NCBI GenBank assembly: GCA_031418215.1
Contig: JANOXC010000147.1
Location: 1-16,059 of the forward strand
Direction of reading: 5' to 3'
Origin: JANOXC01 sp031418215
Lineage (GTDB): Bacteria; Bacteroidota; Bacteroidia; AKYH767-A; OLB10
Length of the DNA: 16,059 nt
Shown: positions 1 to 8,040 of the stretch, piece by piece
Layout: each line of letters begins with the position of its first letter
How positions within the stretch are numbered: the stretch's first letter is position 1
Position numbers and translations under genes: made by a program
Notes under the pieces: model-generated
Database searches by the model: none
What the model was told of the DNA's origin: nothing
Seen by the model: only the letters and a program-made list of their open reading frames with translations

Positions 1-1
1 A

Positions 2-3000
2 GCACGGAATATTTTTAATGTTACAGGGGAAGGTGTAAAGATTGGTGTAATGTCTGACAGTTATAACAAACTTTCAGGTGCACTTGCCAATGTATTAAAT
101 GGAGACCTCCCCGGAATTCAAAATCCAAACCATAGTCAACCTGTTGATTTGCTAAAGGACTTCCCCTATGGAGTAAGAACTGATGAAGGCAGAGCAATGA
201 TGCAGATTGTGCATGATGTTGCACCGGCAGCGAAGCTTGCATTCCGAACAGGATTTGTAAGCGCTGGTGATTTTGCCGAGGGAATTAAGGCATTGCAGAA
301 AGATTCCTGTGATATCATTGTAGATGATATCACTTACATCACTGAACCCTTTTTCCAAGATGGCATTGTTGCCAAAGCAGTAGATGAAGTAAAGTTATTA
401 GGTGTTTCTTACTTTACATCAGCAGGTAATTTTGGTAATAAATCTTATACAGGAAACTTTAATCCAATAGCACCTCCTACAGGTATGACAGGATATGCTC
501 ATGATTTCAGTAACGGTTCGGTAGTTGGAGGTGATTATAAGCAAAGTGTAACACTACCTGCCGGAAACTATACGATTGTATTGCAATGGGATGATTCTAT
601 TTATTCATTGGGTCAGCTTCCCGGTGCAAAGAATGATCTTGATATATATTTAGTTGATAACCTGGATCACAAACTTTTTGGATTTAACAGGAATAATGCA
701 TGGGGTGATCCATTTGAAGTTTTACCATTCACTGTCAAGGGTACTGCACAGGCAAACATCATGATTGTAAGGAACTGGGCGGCGGATACCTCACAGCATA
801 TTAAATTTAAATATATTGTATATCGTGGTGAGATGATTATTAATAATTACAATAGCGACGGAGGTGGAAGATCAACGATTGTTGGACAAGCAAATGCTGA
901 AGGTGCAATTACAGTTGGAGCTGTTTTGTATTTGAATACTCCGGCTTTTAATGATACTATTCCTGTTCCTACTCCTGCTTCGTTCTCGTCTATCGGTGGA
1001 ACACCTGTATACGGAAACTTGTTGCGTAACAAGCCTGACATCATGGCGCCAAATGGAGTAAACACAACCGTATATCTTAGTGGACCCAATATTGATAATG
1101 ATTCATTCCCTAACTTCTTCGGTACATCTTGCGCTGCACCTCATGCAGCCGGTGTTGCAGCGTTAATGATTGAAGCCAAGCGCAAATTCTTTAACAATGC
1201 TGTACTTTCACCTGATGAAGTAAGAAGTATTCTGGATAGTTCAGCAATTGATATGGGAATTGCAGGCTATGATGAAAATACCGGTTATGGATTTATTCAG
1301 GCCGATGAAGCAATCAGAGAGTTTGCTGCTCCAAAAGCAATCATTACAAAATTAATTTTGCCTAATGATTCAACAATACCTGAAGTTCCACCTTTACAAG
1401 GAGATGCCATACCACCATTCTTGCTTACTGTAGAGGGTAAATATTTTTCTCCAAACTCTGTAATTTATTACCGTGGTAATCCATTAACGACTTCATTTGC
1501 TGTTAATGATGCAACGCATTTATCTGCAACAATTGTTAACTTTTATGGTAATCCTGCTGTCGAGGTTTACAATCCTCCGGTAACACCAAGTTTAGAGGAT
1601 GGTGGATATTCTAATAAGTTGTATTTGTATTCATCTAATAAGAAAACGGTTCGCGTAAAAGCCAATACTGTTGCCAAACGATATGGTGAACAAATGCCTG
1701 TGTTTACAGCTACGGTAACTGTTGACAGTATTCCATATCTAAGTACACCATACAGTTTACATGACCTTGGATTGGATAGTCTTCACTTTTATACGCCTGC
1801 CAATACTTTAAGCAGCGTTGATAAATATTTTATCAGGCCTTCAATGACAGATTCATTAAATCCGGCTGATTCAATTGATAATAGCTTGCTTGAAAGTTAT
1901 GATTACATATTTCAGGATGGATTACTCGTCATCAACAAATTGCCACTCATGATTACACCTAATGATAAGCAATTAGTGTATGGTGATAAGATCGCTGATT
2001 TTACTTATACCTATAGTTACGATGATTCATTAATTGCTCCGGATGATACAACTAACTTCCTTAATTCTTTGAGAAATTCGTATACAAGTGATCTGATAAA
2101 TGCACTTGTATTAGTTGATTCAAAGAACTTAATTAATATTAATTCACGTAACTTAATCAATGCCGATCTTGTGAACATGAGTTTCCTTGTTAGCGCAAAG
2201 GCCGCCGTAAATTCACGTAACCTGATCAACTCAAAAAATCTGATTAACATAAACAGTATTTCCTTCGATACTACAGTTATTATAGATGTTTCCAAAGAAT
2301 CAATTTTTGCATATCAGAGTGATTCTGCAAATGGCACCCTGATAAATGCGAAAGCAGCGGTGAACGCGAAAGCGGCAGTGAATTCTAAGAACCTGATTAA
2401 TGGAACAGCAACCATAAATTTCGCAGGTCAGCCTCAGGCTAATTCCAAAAATCTCATCAATGGCGTTAACCAAGTTGATAGTAGTTCAGTAGGAAATAAT
2501 AGTAATGAAAATGTAGTAACCATATTTGATGAAGATGATTATTACGCTGCTGATGATTCAGCATTTTCAGTATTCAAATCAGCGAATATGATAACCGGTA
2601 TGGGTGCAGGAACGCATGCAATTGTACCTGGAGCATTCATGTCGGAAAACTTCCAGATTACTTATGGCTTGGGAACACTTACCATTTTACCTGACACATT
2701 AATAGTTAAAGCTAATGATACAGTTGGCGGTTGCGGCACTATCAACTACCTTAAGGCTACTATAACAGGATATGAATATCAAGATAATGACAGTACCGTT
2801 ATTGATACCATGCCTTCTTTCCAAATTCTTGACAACTTCAACAATGTTGTTGGTAATACAAACCTTCCCGGTGGAACTTATCAGATAAAACCATACGGTT
2901 TAGTATTCAAATTGAAAGACTCTGCAAATTATGTGGTAGGTAGTTACTTAAATGGAGTGCTTACTGTTCGTCCTGCACCTACGGTAACTGTAGTAAATTA

Positions 3001-4492
3001 TTGTGGGTACGCTGTTCTCACAGCTAGTAATTTTACAGGATCTTTAACATGGAGTACAGGCGCAACCACCACTTCCATTACCGTTTACTCTGCTGGCAAT
3101 AGATCCGTCACGCAAACAATCAATGGTTGTGTAAGTGCAGAGGGATTTGGTTTTGCTCAGCCATATCAATCACCGGTAATTGACAGTATTATTACGACTT
3201 CCGCATCTTGTATTACCAGTAGCGGCAAAGCAAAAGTATACGCCAGCGGTGGAGCTTCGCCATATACATATTTATGGTCTCCCGGTGGCCAAATAACGCA
3301 ATCCGCCATTGGGCTTGCAGCCGGGAATTATACAGTATTAATTTCTGATGCAAATTCCTGCACGGCCACAGCATTAACCATGGTGGGTTCATCGGGTTCT
3401 GCTCCCGCCGCACCAGGGCCGATTTCCGGACTTACAGGAATCTGTCTTTACCAACCAAATGTTTCTTATTCAATTGATGCAGTTGCCGGCACAACTTATT
3501 ATGAATGGAAGGTTCCAACAGGTGCAACAATTATTAGCGGACAGGGAACAATAGCAATAACTGTCAATTTTAGTGCTAGCTATACAAGCGGTAATATCTG
3601 TGTTAGAGATTCAAGCAATTGTGGTTCAAGTGCATTTAATTGCCTTGTTGTTACTTTATTTATAGCTAAACCTGCTACTCCGGCGAGCATTGCCGGACCA
3701 TCTGAAGTTTGCCAGGGAACTTCTCAAAATTATTCTATTGTCCCGGTTTCAAACGCAACTGGTTATACATGGTCTGTTACCAATGGTCTAACGATTGTAT
3801 CAGGACAAGGTTCTTTATCAATAGTAGTTTACGCGCCTCCTGGAGTAACATCAGGAAATGTAAGAGTGAAAGCCAGCAATTGCTTTGGAAGTTCCTCGGA
3901 TAGATCAAAAGGAATAAAATGCAGGAAACTTCCTTTACAGCCTAATACAATTACCGGAGTTTCTACTTCTTGTGTTAATTTAAGTCAAAGCTTCTCAGTT
4001 GGAACTGTTACTGACGCTGCTACTTATGTTTGGAGTATAACGGGAGTAAGCAACAGTATTACAAGTGGTAATGGAACAAAGACCATTAAGGCAAAATTCC
4101 TCAGCCCGGGCACAGCAACATTATCGGTTTATGCAAGTAATGTTTGTGGGGTTGGTCCAACAAGAACAAAAACTATTACAGTGAATGCTTGTCCTCGCAT
4201 GGGTGATGAAGCAACAGAAACTGCGCAAATGAATGTTTATCCAAATCCTGTTAAAGACATACTCAACATCAACTTTAACAGTGTGCAAAATCAAAGCTAT
4301 ACTTTAAAGCTGATAGATATTATTGGAAATGTAGTTTATGAAGAAGTAAAGACAGCCGTTGAGGGTGAAAATCACACTGAATTGAATATAGCTGAACTTG
4401 CAAAAGGGATTTATTTGTTGAGCTTCCAAATGGGAGGAAGTAAAGAAGGAGAAGAGGTGATAAATAAAGTATTCAGAGTAATTAAAAACTAG
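2..4492 (+). CDS. Secreted subtilisin-fold peptidase with MBG, SprB-like and PKD-like modules and T9SS sorting domain (5' partial)
   Basis: The frame is open to the left edge (ARNIFNVTGEGVKIGV precedes the ATG at 50), so that ATG is internal and the true start, with its signal peptide, lies outside the window. Residues below are numbered from that ATG. Residues 1-425 are a subtilisin-like domain: Asp3 in GVMSDSYN, DEGRAM at 45-50, SAGN with Asn127 at the oxyanion position, and GTSCAAPHAAG with nucleophile Ser360. The usual HGTHVA His is replaced by Glu46, as in the S53-like/DEGRAM group that I recall as a known family. Then come an IPT/TIG-like segment (about 430-520), two MBG domains (YGEQMPVFT; VYGDKIADF), a hexapeptide repeat insert (691-805), a further MBG-like unit, a SprB-like repeat (about 1041-1111), three PKD-like modules with GQG/GNG motifs (about 1118-1382) and a type A T9SS C-terminal domain from 1394 (MNVYPNPV...GIYLLSF). 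It is probably exported by T9SS and displayed or released at the cell surface. Substrate unknown; proteolytic activity is inferred. Confidence 0.93.
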   Translation, partial: ARNIFNVTGEGVKIGVMSDSYNKLSGALANVLNGDLPGIQNPNHSQPVDLLKDFPYGVRTDEGRAMMQIVHDVAPAAKLAFRTGFVSAGDFAEGIKALQKDSCDIIVDDITYITEPFFQDGIVAKAVDEVKLLGVSYFTSAGNFGNKSYTGNFNPIAPPTGMTGYAHDFSNGSVVGGDYKQSVTLPAGNYTIVLQWDDSIYSLGQLPGAKNDLDIYLVDNLDHKLFGFNRNNAWGDPFEVLPFTVKGTAQANIMIVRNWAADTSQHIKFKYIVYRGEMIINNYNSDGGGRSTIVGQANAEGAITVGAVLYLNTPAFNDTIPVPTPASFSSIGGTPVYGNLLRNKPDIMAPNGVNTTVYLSGPNIDNDSFPNFFGTSCAAPHAAGVAALMIEAKRKFFNNAVLSPDEVRSILDSSAIDMGIAGYDENTGYGFIQADEAIREFAAPKAIITKLILPNDSTIPEVPPLQGDAIPPFLLTVEGKYFSPNSVIYYRGNPLTTSFAVNDATHLSATIVNFYGNPAVEVYNPPVTPSLEDGGYSNKLYLYSSNKKTVRVKANTVAKRYGEQMPVFTATVTVDSIPYLSTPYSLHDLGLDSLHFYTPANTLSSVDKYFIRPSMTDSLNPADSIDNSLLESYDYIFQDGLLVINKLPLMITPNDKQLVYGDKIADFTYTYSYDDSLIAPDDTTNFLNSLRNSYTSDLINALVLVDSKNLININSRNLINADLVNMSFLVSAKAAVNSRNLINSKNLININSISFDTTVIIDVSKESIFAYQSDSANGTLINAKAAVNAKAAVNSKNLINGTATINFAGQPQANSKNLINGVNQVDSSSVGNNSNENVVTIFDEDDYYAADDSAFSVFKSANMITGMGAGTHAIVPGAFMSENFQITYGLGTLTILPDTLIVKANDTVGGCGTINYLKATITGYEYQDNDSTVIDTMPSFQILDNFNNVVGNTNLPGGTYQIKPYGLVFKLKDSANYVVGSYLNGVLTVRPAPTVTVVNYCGYAVLTASNFTGSLTWSTGATTTSITVYSAGNRSVTQTINGCVSAEGFGFAQPYQSPVIDSIITTSASCITSSGKAKVYASGGASPYTYLWSPGGQITQSAIGLAAGNYTVLISDANSCTATALTMVGSSGSAPAAPGPISGLTGICLYQPNVSYSIDAVAGTTYYEWKVPTGATIISGQGTIAITVNFSASYTSGNICVRDSSNCGSSAFNCLVVTLFIAKPATPASIAGPSEVCQGTSQNYSIVPVSNATGYTWSVTNGLTIVSGQGSLSIVVYAPPGVTSGNVRVKASNCFGSSSDRSKGIKCRKLPLQPNTITGVSTSCVNLSQSFSVGTVTDAATYVWSITGVSNSITSGNGTKTIKAKFLSPGTATLSVYASNVCGVGPTRTKTITVNACPRMGDEATETAQMNVYPNPVKDILNINFNSVQNQSYTLKLIDIIGNVVYEEVKTAVEGENHTELNIAELAKGIYLLSFQMGGSKEGEEVINKVFRVIKN
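2120..2464 (+). repeat. SKNLIN / AKAAVN hexapeptide-repeat insert in an MBG domain
   Basis: Inside the peptidase gene, codons for residues 691-805 encode repeated six-residue units of the form [SA][KR][NA][LA][IV]N. Two tandem blocks are clear: AKAAVN-SRNLIN-SKNLIN at 2195-2248 and AKAAVN-AKAAVN-SKNLIN at 2348-2401. Pairs or single units lie at 2120-2161 and 2444-2461. Copies use different synonymous codons (for example aagaacttaattaat against aaaaatctcatcaat), so the peptide rather than the DNA appears to be conserved. The insert splits an MBG domain whose start (VYGDKIADFTYTY) and end (FQITYGLGTLTI) are both intact. Function unknown. Confidence 0.85.
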
Positions 4493-4514
4493 TAAGAACC
4501 TATAATTTGTATAA

Positions 4515-4550
4515 GCAAAACACCGGACAATTGTTCGGTGTTTTGCTTTT
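4515..4550 (+). terminator. Strong intrinsic terminator of the peptidase gene
   Basis: A near-perfect inverted repeat begins 22 nt after the stop codon: GCAAAACACCG pairs with CGGTGTTTTGC, and the inner GACA...TTGT/U bases extend the stem with one G-U pair. A T-rich run follows directly (CTTTTAT). This is a textbook rho-independent terminator and separates the peptidase gene from the cyclase gene. Confidence 0.88.
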
Positions 4551-4610
4551 ATAGACTGTTTGATTAAAACCGTATTTTTACTTTATATAATATCTAAAAA
4601 AGGAAAGGAA

Positions 4611-4638
4611 GCAGGTATGTCTACCTGTTTTATTTTTT
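4611..4638 (+). terminator. Second terminator-like hairpin upstream of the cyclase gene
   Basis: GCAGGTA-tgtc-TACCTGT forms a stem of six Watson-Crick pairs plus a G-U pair with a four-base loop, followed by TTTTATTTTTT. The sequence before it (AAAAAAGGAAAGGAA) is purine-rich and could extend the stem on the other side. It lies 61 nt past the first terminator and 66 nt before the cyclase ATG. It could be a back-up terminator or a 5'-leader hairpin of the cyclase mRNA. The T-tract favours termination. Confidence 0.5.
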
Positions 4639-4704
4639 AATTGTTAGATTAGCCGTTCGAATTATACAGTTGCGGGTGTTGAAGTAAATGCCGGTCTGGG
4701 AATT

Positions 4705-6633
4705 ATGGCAAAAGAAATAAAAATATTTATATATATAGGTATATTTTGTTTCCCACTTTGGGCTGCGGCAAATGATAAATACGCTGATAGCCTGATTACC
4801 TCATTGGCATCCCGAGGAGAGGACACGTTAAAGGTTAATACACTTTTGCTGATAAGTAAATACTATCAGGCTTCAGACCCTGTAGTAGCGATTCGTTATA
4901 GTGCAATAGCTATCAAACTTGCTGAAAAAATCGGCTATAAGAAAGGGCTGGCCTTTGCTTTTAAGAATGCAGGACTTGCCTATTATACGCAGGGTAATTA
5001 TTTGGAGACATTAAACAGTTGGCAGAAGTCAGCTAAAATATTTGAATCGATTGGCGATAAAGCGGGTGTAGCCAATATGCTTAATAATGAAGGGGCTGTT
5101 TATTTTAACCAGGGCGATGATGCCAAATCATTGGATTTGTATTTAAAGGCATTAAAAATCGCGGAAGAGATTAACGATACTTTGAGAATTGTAACATCAT
5201 TGATAAATGTTGGTGCTGTTTATTCCAATAAAAAAGCGACTTACGATAAGGCATTGATTTACTATCTTAAGGCTTTACCTTTATGTATCAAGATAAATGA
5301 TAATTATTCAATTGGTACCACTACCGTTAATTTAGGTGAGTTGTATTTTACTATGGGAAATGACACAGCGGCACTTAATTATTTTATGCAATCTTTAAAA
5401 GCTTATGAAGGATCTGAAAACATTCCATATTCTTTGAATGATATTGGTAAAGTTTATTTAAAGCGCAAGGAATATGACATGGCTGCTGGCAAACATCAGG
5501 AGGCGTTGATTATTTCTCAGAAATTAGAGGCGAAGCTTGATATTGTGCAATCTTTAGTGGGCTTGGGAAAAGCCTATGAACAGAAGGGAGAATATACTAA
5601 AGCTGTTGAAATGTACAGCCAAGGGGAGCAAGTGGGAAATGAAATCGGGGCCAATAAAGAGTTAAAAGAAATATACGAGGGATTGGCAAATTGTTATGCA
5701 ACAACAAAGGATTTCGTCAACGCTTTCAAATATCAACAACAGCTGATAAGTATTAAAGAAGCTTTATATAATATCGATACAGATAAGAAACTGGGAACCC
5801 TGTTGTTTAATTTTGAAATAGAGAAGAAAGAAGGACAAATTAGTTTGCTTACTAAAGATAAAAAAATTCAGGAACAGGAGATCAAACGGCAGAAACTTGT
5901 ACGCAATAGTTTTATTGGCGGTTTTGCCGTTGTCATGTTGTTTGCCTTTGTGTTTTTCGTGCAACGTAATCGTATCACCAAAGAAAAACAACGCAGTGAT
6001 GAGTTGTTGTTAAACATTCTTCCCGAAGAAACTGCAGAAGAATTGAAAACGTATGGTTCTGCGAAAGCAAAAAGCTTCGATCTTGTAAGTGTTTTATTTA
6101 CAGATTTTAAGAATTTTACGCAGGCAAGCGAATTGTTAAGTGCTGAAGAATTGGTGCAGGAAATCAATTATTGTTATAGTGAATTCGACAGGATCGTTAC
6201 CCGATATGGAATTGAAAAAATAAAAACAATTGGAGATGCCTATATGTGTGCTGGCGGTTTGCCAGTTTCAAATAGGACACATCCTTTTGATGTTGTAAGT
6301 GCAGGATTGGAAATGCAACAATTCATGGAAAAAAATAAAGCGGAACGGATGGCAATGAACCAACCTTTTTTTGAATTGAGATTAGGTATACATACAGGAC
6401 CGGTGGTGGCAGGTATTGTAGGAACAAAGAAGTTCGCCTATGATATTTGGGGTGATACGGTCAATACCGCATCCAGGATGGAAAGCAGTGGTGAGATTGG
6501 TAAGGTAAATATTTCCGGGGCTACCTATGAATTAATTAAAGTTCGGTTTGGTTGCCAATACAGAGGAAAAATAGAAGCTAAGAACAAAGGATCTATTGAT
6601 ATGTATTTTGTCAATCATGAAAATCTGTTGTAA
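4705..6633 (+). CDS. Class III adenylate cyclase with N-terminal signal peptide, TPR domain and one membrane helix
   Basis: The protein makes cAMP from ATP. It starts with a signal peptide (about residues 1-22, IFIYIGIFCFPLWAAA), then about eight TPR units of roughly 40 residues (about 40-345), a charged coiled segment, one membrane helix (about 402-419) and a C-terminal class III cyclase domain. The metal-binding Asp residues are D467 (LFTDF) and D511 (KTIGDAY). The purine-specifying pair is K507 and D580 (YDIWGD), which indicates ATP rather than GTP. The transition-state residues N587 and R591 (VNTASRM) are also present, so the site looks fully active. The topology places the TPRs in the periplasm and the catalytic domain in the cytoplasm. 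The ATG at 4705 is chosen because it gives a proper signal peptide; only a weak CTGGGA precedes it. The next gene downstream is a cyclic-nucleotide-binding histidine kinase 84 nt away on the same strand, a probable output for the cAMP. Confidence 0.93.
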   Translation: MAKEIKIFIYIGIFCFPLWAAANDKYADSLITSLASRGEDTLKVNTLLLISKYYQASDPVVAIRYSAIAIKLAEKIGYKKGLAFAFKNAGLAYYTQGNYLETLNSWQKSAKIFESIGDKAGVANMLNNEGAVYFNQGDDAKSLDLYLKALKIAEEINDTLRIVTSLINVGAVYSNKKATYDKALIYYLKALPLCIKINDNYSIGTTTVNLGELYFTMGNDTAALNYFMQSLKAYEGSENIPYSLNDIGKVYLKRKEYDMAAGKHQEALIISQKLEAKLDIVQSLVGLGKAYEQKGEYTKAVEMYSQGEQVGNEIGANKELKEIYEGLANCYATTKDFVNAFKYQQQLISIKEALYNIDTDKKLGTLLFNFEIEKKEGQISLLTKDKKIQEQEIKRQKLVRNSFIGGFAVVMLFAFVFFVQRNRITKEKQRSDELLLNILPEETAEELKTYGSAKAKSFDLVSVLFTDFKNFTQASELLSAEELVQEINYCYSEFDRIVTRYGIEKIKTIGDAYMCAGGLPVSNRTHPFDVVSAGLEMQQFMEKNKAERMAMNQPFFELRLGIHTGPVVAGIVGTKKFAYDIWGDTVNTASRMESSGEIGKVNISGATYELIKVRFGCQYRGKIEAKNKGSIDMYFVNHENLL

Positions 6634-6689
6634 ATGTTGAAATTCATGTTTACGTGCTATCTTAATAGCCTCATTATTCTTTAAATAAT

Positions 6690-6700
6690 TTTATATTTAC
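6690..6700 (+). promoter_or_regulatory. Possible -7 element upstream of the CNB-kinase gene
   Basis: TTATATTTACG contains TATATTTA, one base off the Bacteroidota TAnnTTTG -7 consensus, about 20 nt before the start codon. No clear TTG -33 box lies at the right distance. No terminator hairpin was seen between the cyclase and kinase genes, so this would be an internal promoter in addition to read-through from the cyclase. Confidence 0.25.
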
Positions 6701-6717
6701 GCAGGCTAATATGAAGT

Positions 6718-8001
6718 ATGTCGCAATATCCAAATAAGCATGCACTGGTCAGTTTACTGAGTGGTGTTTCTTTATTCCAAAATGCCGATGATTATATTTT
6801 GCAGCAGTTGGCCGGCAAAATTATTTTTACTGCTTACAATGCAGGAGAAACGATTATTCGGAAAGGCGAAGTAGGTCAAACAATGTACATTATTATTTCC
6901 GGAAAGTTAAAAGTACATGATGATGAGCACCAAGTTGCAGTTTTAGATAGTGGTGATTTTTTTGGTGAGCTTTCGATTCTTGACAGTGAGCCTCGTTCTA
7001 TGTCGGTTTCAGCTATTGATGATGCAGTTTTAGGGAGTATTGACAGGAAAAGCTTTTATGAAGTGTTGACGGAATTCCCCGATATCACCAAGGATATTAT
7101 TGCTGTTCTGAACAAGCGTCTTCGGGGACAAAACGATTTAATAGTCAAAGAATTTAAAACCAGGGAGGATCAGTTAAAAGAGCTGGTTAAAATAAGGACA
7201 CTAGAGCTGGAGGAAAAAAACAAAGAGTTGGAGCATGCGATGGTTAATTTGAAAAAGTCGCAACAGCAGTTAATCCAAAGTGAAAAACTGGCATCGCTCG
7301 GGCAAATGTCAGCTGGTATTGCCCATGAAATTCAGAATCCCCTTAATTTTGTAAATAATTTTTCTCAATTTTCTGTTGTTTTGGTTGATGAAATTCTTGC
7401 TTCTAAAACAGATGAGGATAGATTAGAAATCGGAAATGATTTACGCACGAACCTGGAAAAAATATTTCATCACGGTAAACGCGCTGATTCAATTGTGCGT
7501 AATATGTTGGAGCATAGTCGAACTTCTGCTGGAGAAAGACAACTGACAGATATGAATGCATTGTGTGATGAATATTTTAATCTTACCTATCAAGGTATGC
7601 GCGGCAACGACCCAAATTTTAATTGCAGTATTGAAAGGGAATTAGATCCAAATCTTCAAAAAATCGAATTGGTGTCGCAAGAGATTAGCCGGGTGCTTGT
7701 AAATATTTTCAACAATGCTTTTTACGCAGTAAGGAATCGAACAGGGGCTAAGGTATCACTCAAAACAACCAATCAAAATGGACAATTGTTAATTTTGGTT
7801 AAGGACAACGGAATTGGTATCGCGGATAGTATTTTGGAAAAAATATTTGAACCTTTTTTTACCACAAAGCCGACAGGTGAAGGTACCGGATTAGGATTAA
7901 GCCTGAGCTATGATATTATCAAATCAAATGGTGGAGAGATAAAAGTTGAAAGCAAAGAAGGTTTTGGAACGACATTTATTATCTCATTGCCAGCATTATA
8001 A
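6718..8001 (+). CDS. Cytoplasmic histidine kinase with N-terminal cyclic-nucleotide-binding domain
   Basis: Residues 10-135 form a CRP/PKA-type cyclic-nucleotide-binding domain. Its phosphate-binding cassette is intact: FGELSIL (82-88) with Glu84 for the ribose and PRS (92-94) with Arg93 and Ser94 for the cyclic phosphate. A coiled coil (about 145-190) leads to a HisKA-type dimerisation region with phospho-acceptor His203 (GIAHEIQNPL). The HATPase_c domain has an N-box (N329-x3-N333), G1 (KDNGIGI, 362-368), F-box (EPFFTTK) and G2 (GEGTGLGL, 387-394). There is no membrane segment or signal peptide, so it acts in the cytoplasm. The inferred role is to convert cAMP level into histidine phosphorylation. 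No receiver-domain protein is in the window, so its partner is unlinked. It sits directly after the adenylate cyclase gene and converges on the HD gene. Confidence 0.93.
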   Translation: MSQYPNKHALVSLLSGVSLFQNADDYILQQLAGKIIFTAYNAGETIIRKGEVGQTMYIIISGKLKVHDDEHQVAVLDSGDFFGELSILDSEPRSMSVSAIDDAVLGSIDRKSFYEVLTEFPDITKDIIAVLNKRLRGQNDLIVKEFKTREDQLKELVKIRTLELEEKNKELEHAMVNLKKSQQQLIQSEKLASLGQMSAGIAHEIQNPLNFVNNFSQFSVVLVDEILASKTDEDRLEIGNDLRTNLEKIFHHGKRADSIVRNMLEHSRTSAGERQLTDMNALCDEYFNLTYQGMRGNDPNFNCSIERELDPNLQKIELVSQEISRVLVNIFNNAFYAVRNRTGAKVSLKTTNQNGQLLILVKDNGIGIADSILEKIFEPFFTTKPTGEGTGLGLSLSYDIIKSNGGEIKVESKEGFGTTFIISLPAL

Positions 8002-8015
8002 ATTCCAATAACAAT

Positions 8016-8040
8016 AAATCAGAAACTAAAACTGATTTTT
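8016..8040. terminator. Weak hairpin between convergent kinase and HD genes
   Basis: AAATCAG (8016-8022) and CTGATTT (8032-8038) form a seven-pair AT-rich stem with a nine-base loop, followed by further T residues on the plus strand. It overlaps the stop codon of the minus-strand HD gene and lies 14 nt past the kinase stop. It could end transcription in either direction but is weaker than the other terminators here. Confidence 0.4.

Noticed and set aside
50..52. ATG at 50 as the start of the peptidase gene.
   Set aside because: The frame remains open upstream with sequence typical of the peptidase first strand (EGVKIGV), and no signal peptide follows the ATG.
2195..2401. The hexapeptide repeats as a left-handed beta-helix acyltransferase domain.
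   Set aside because: Only three units run in tandem at once and the classic [LIV]-G pattern is not present, so a full beta-helix cannot be supported.
4645..4675. GTTCGAAT, resembling a tRNA T-loop.
   Set aside because: No matching acceptor, D or anticodon arms or CCA context are found around it.
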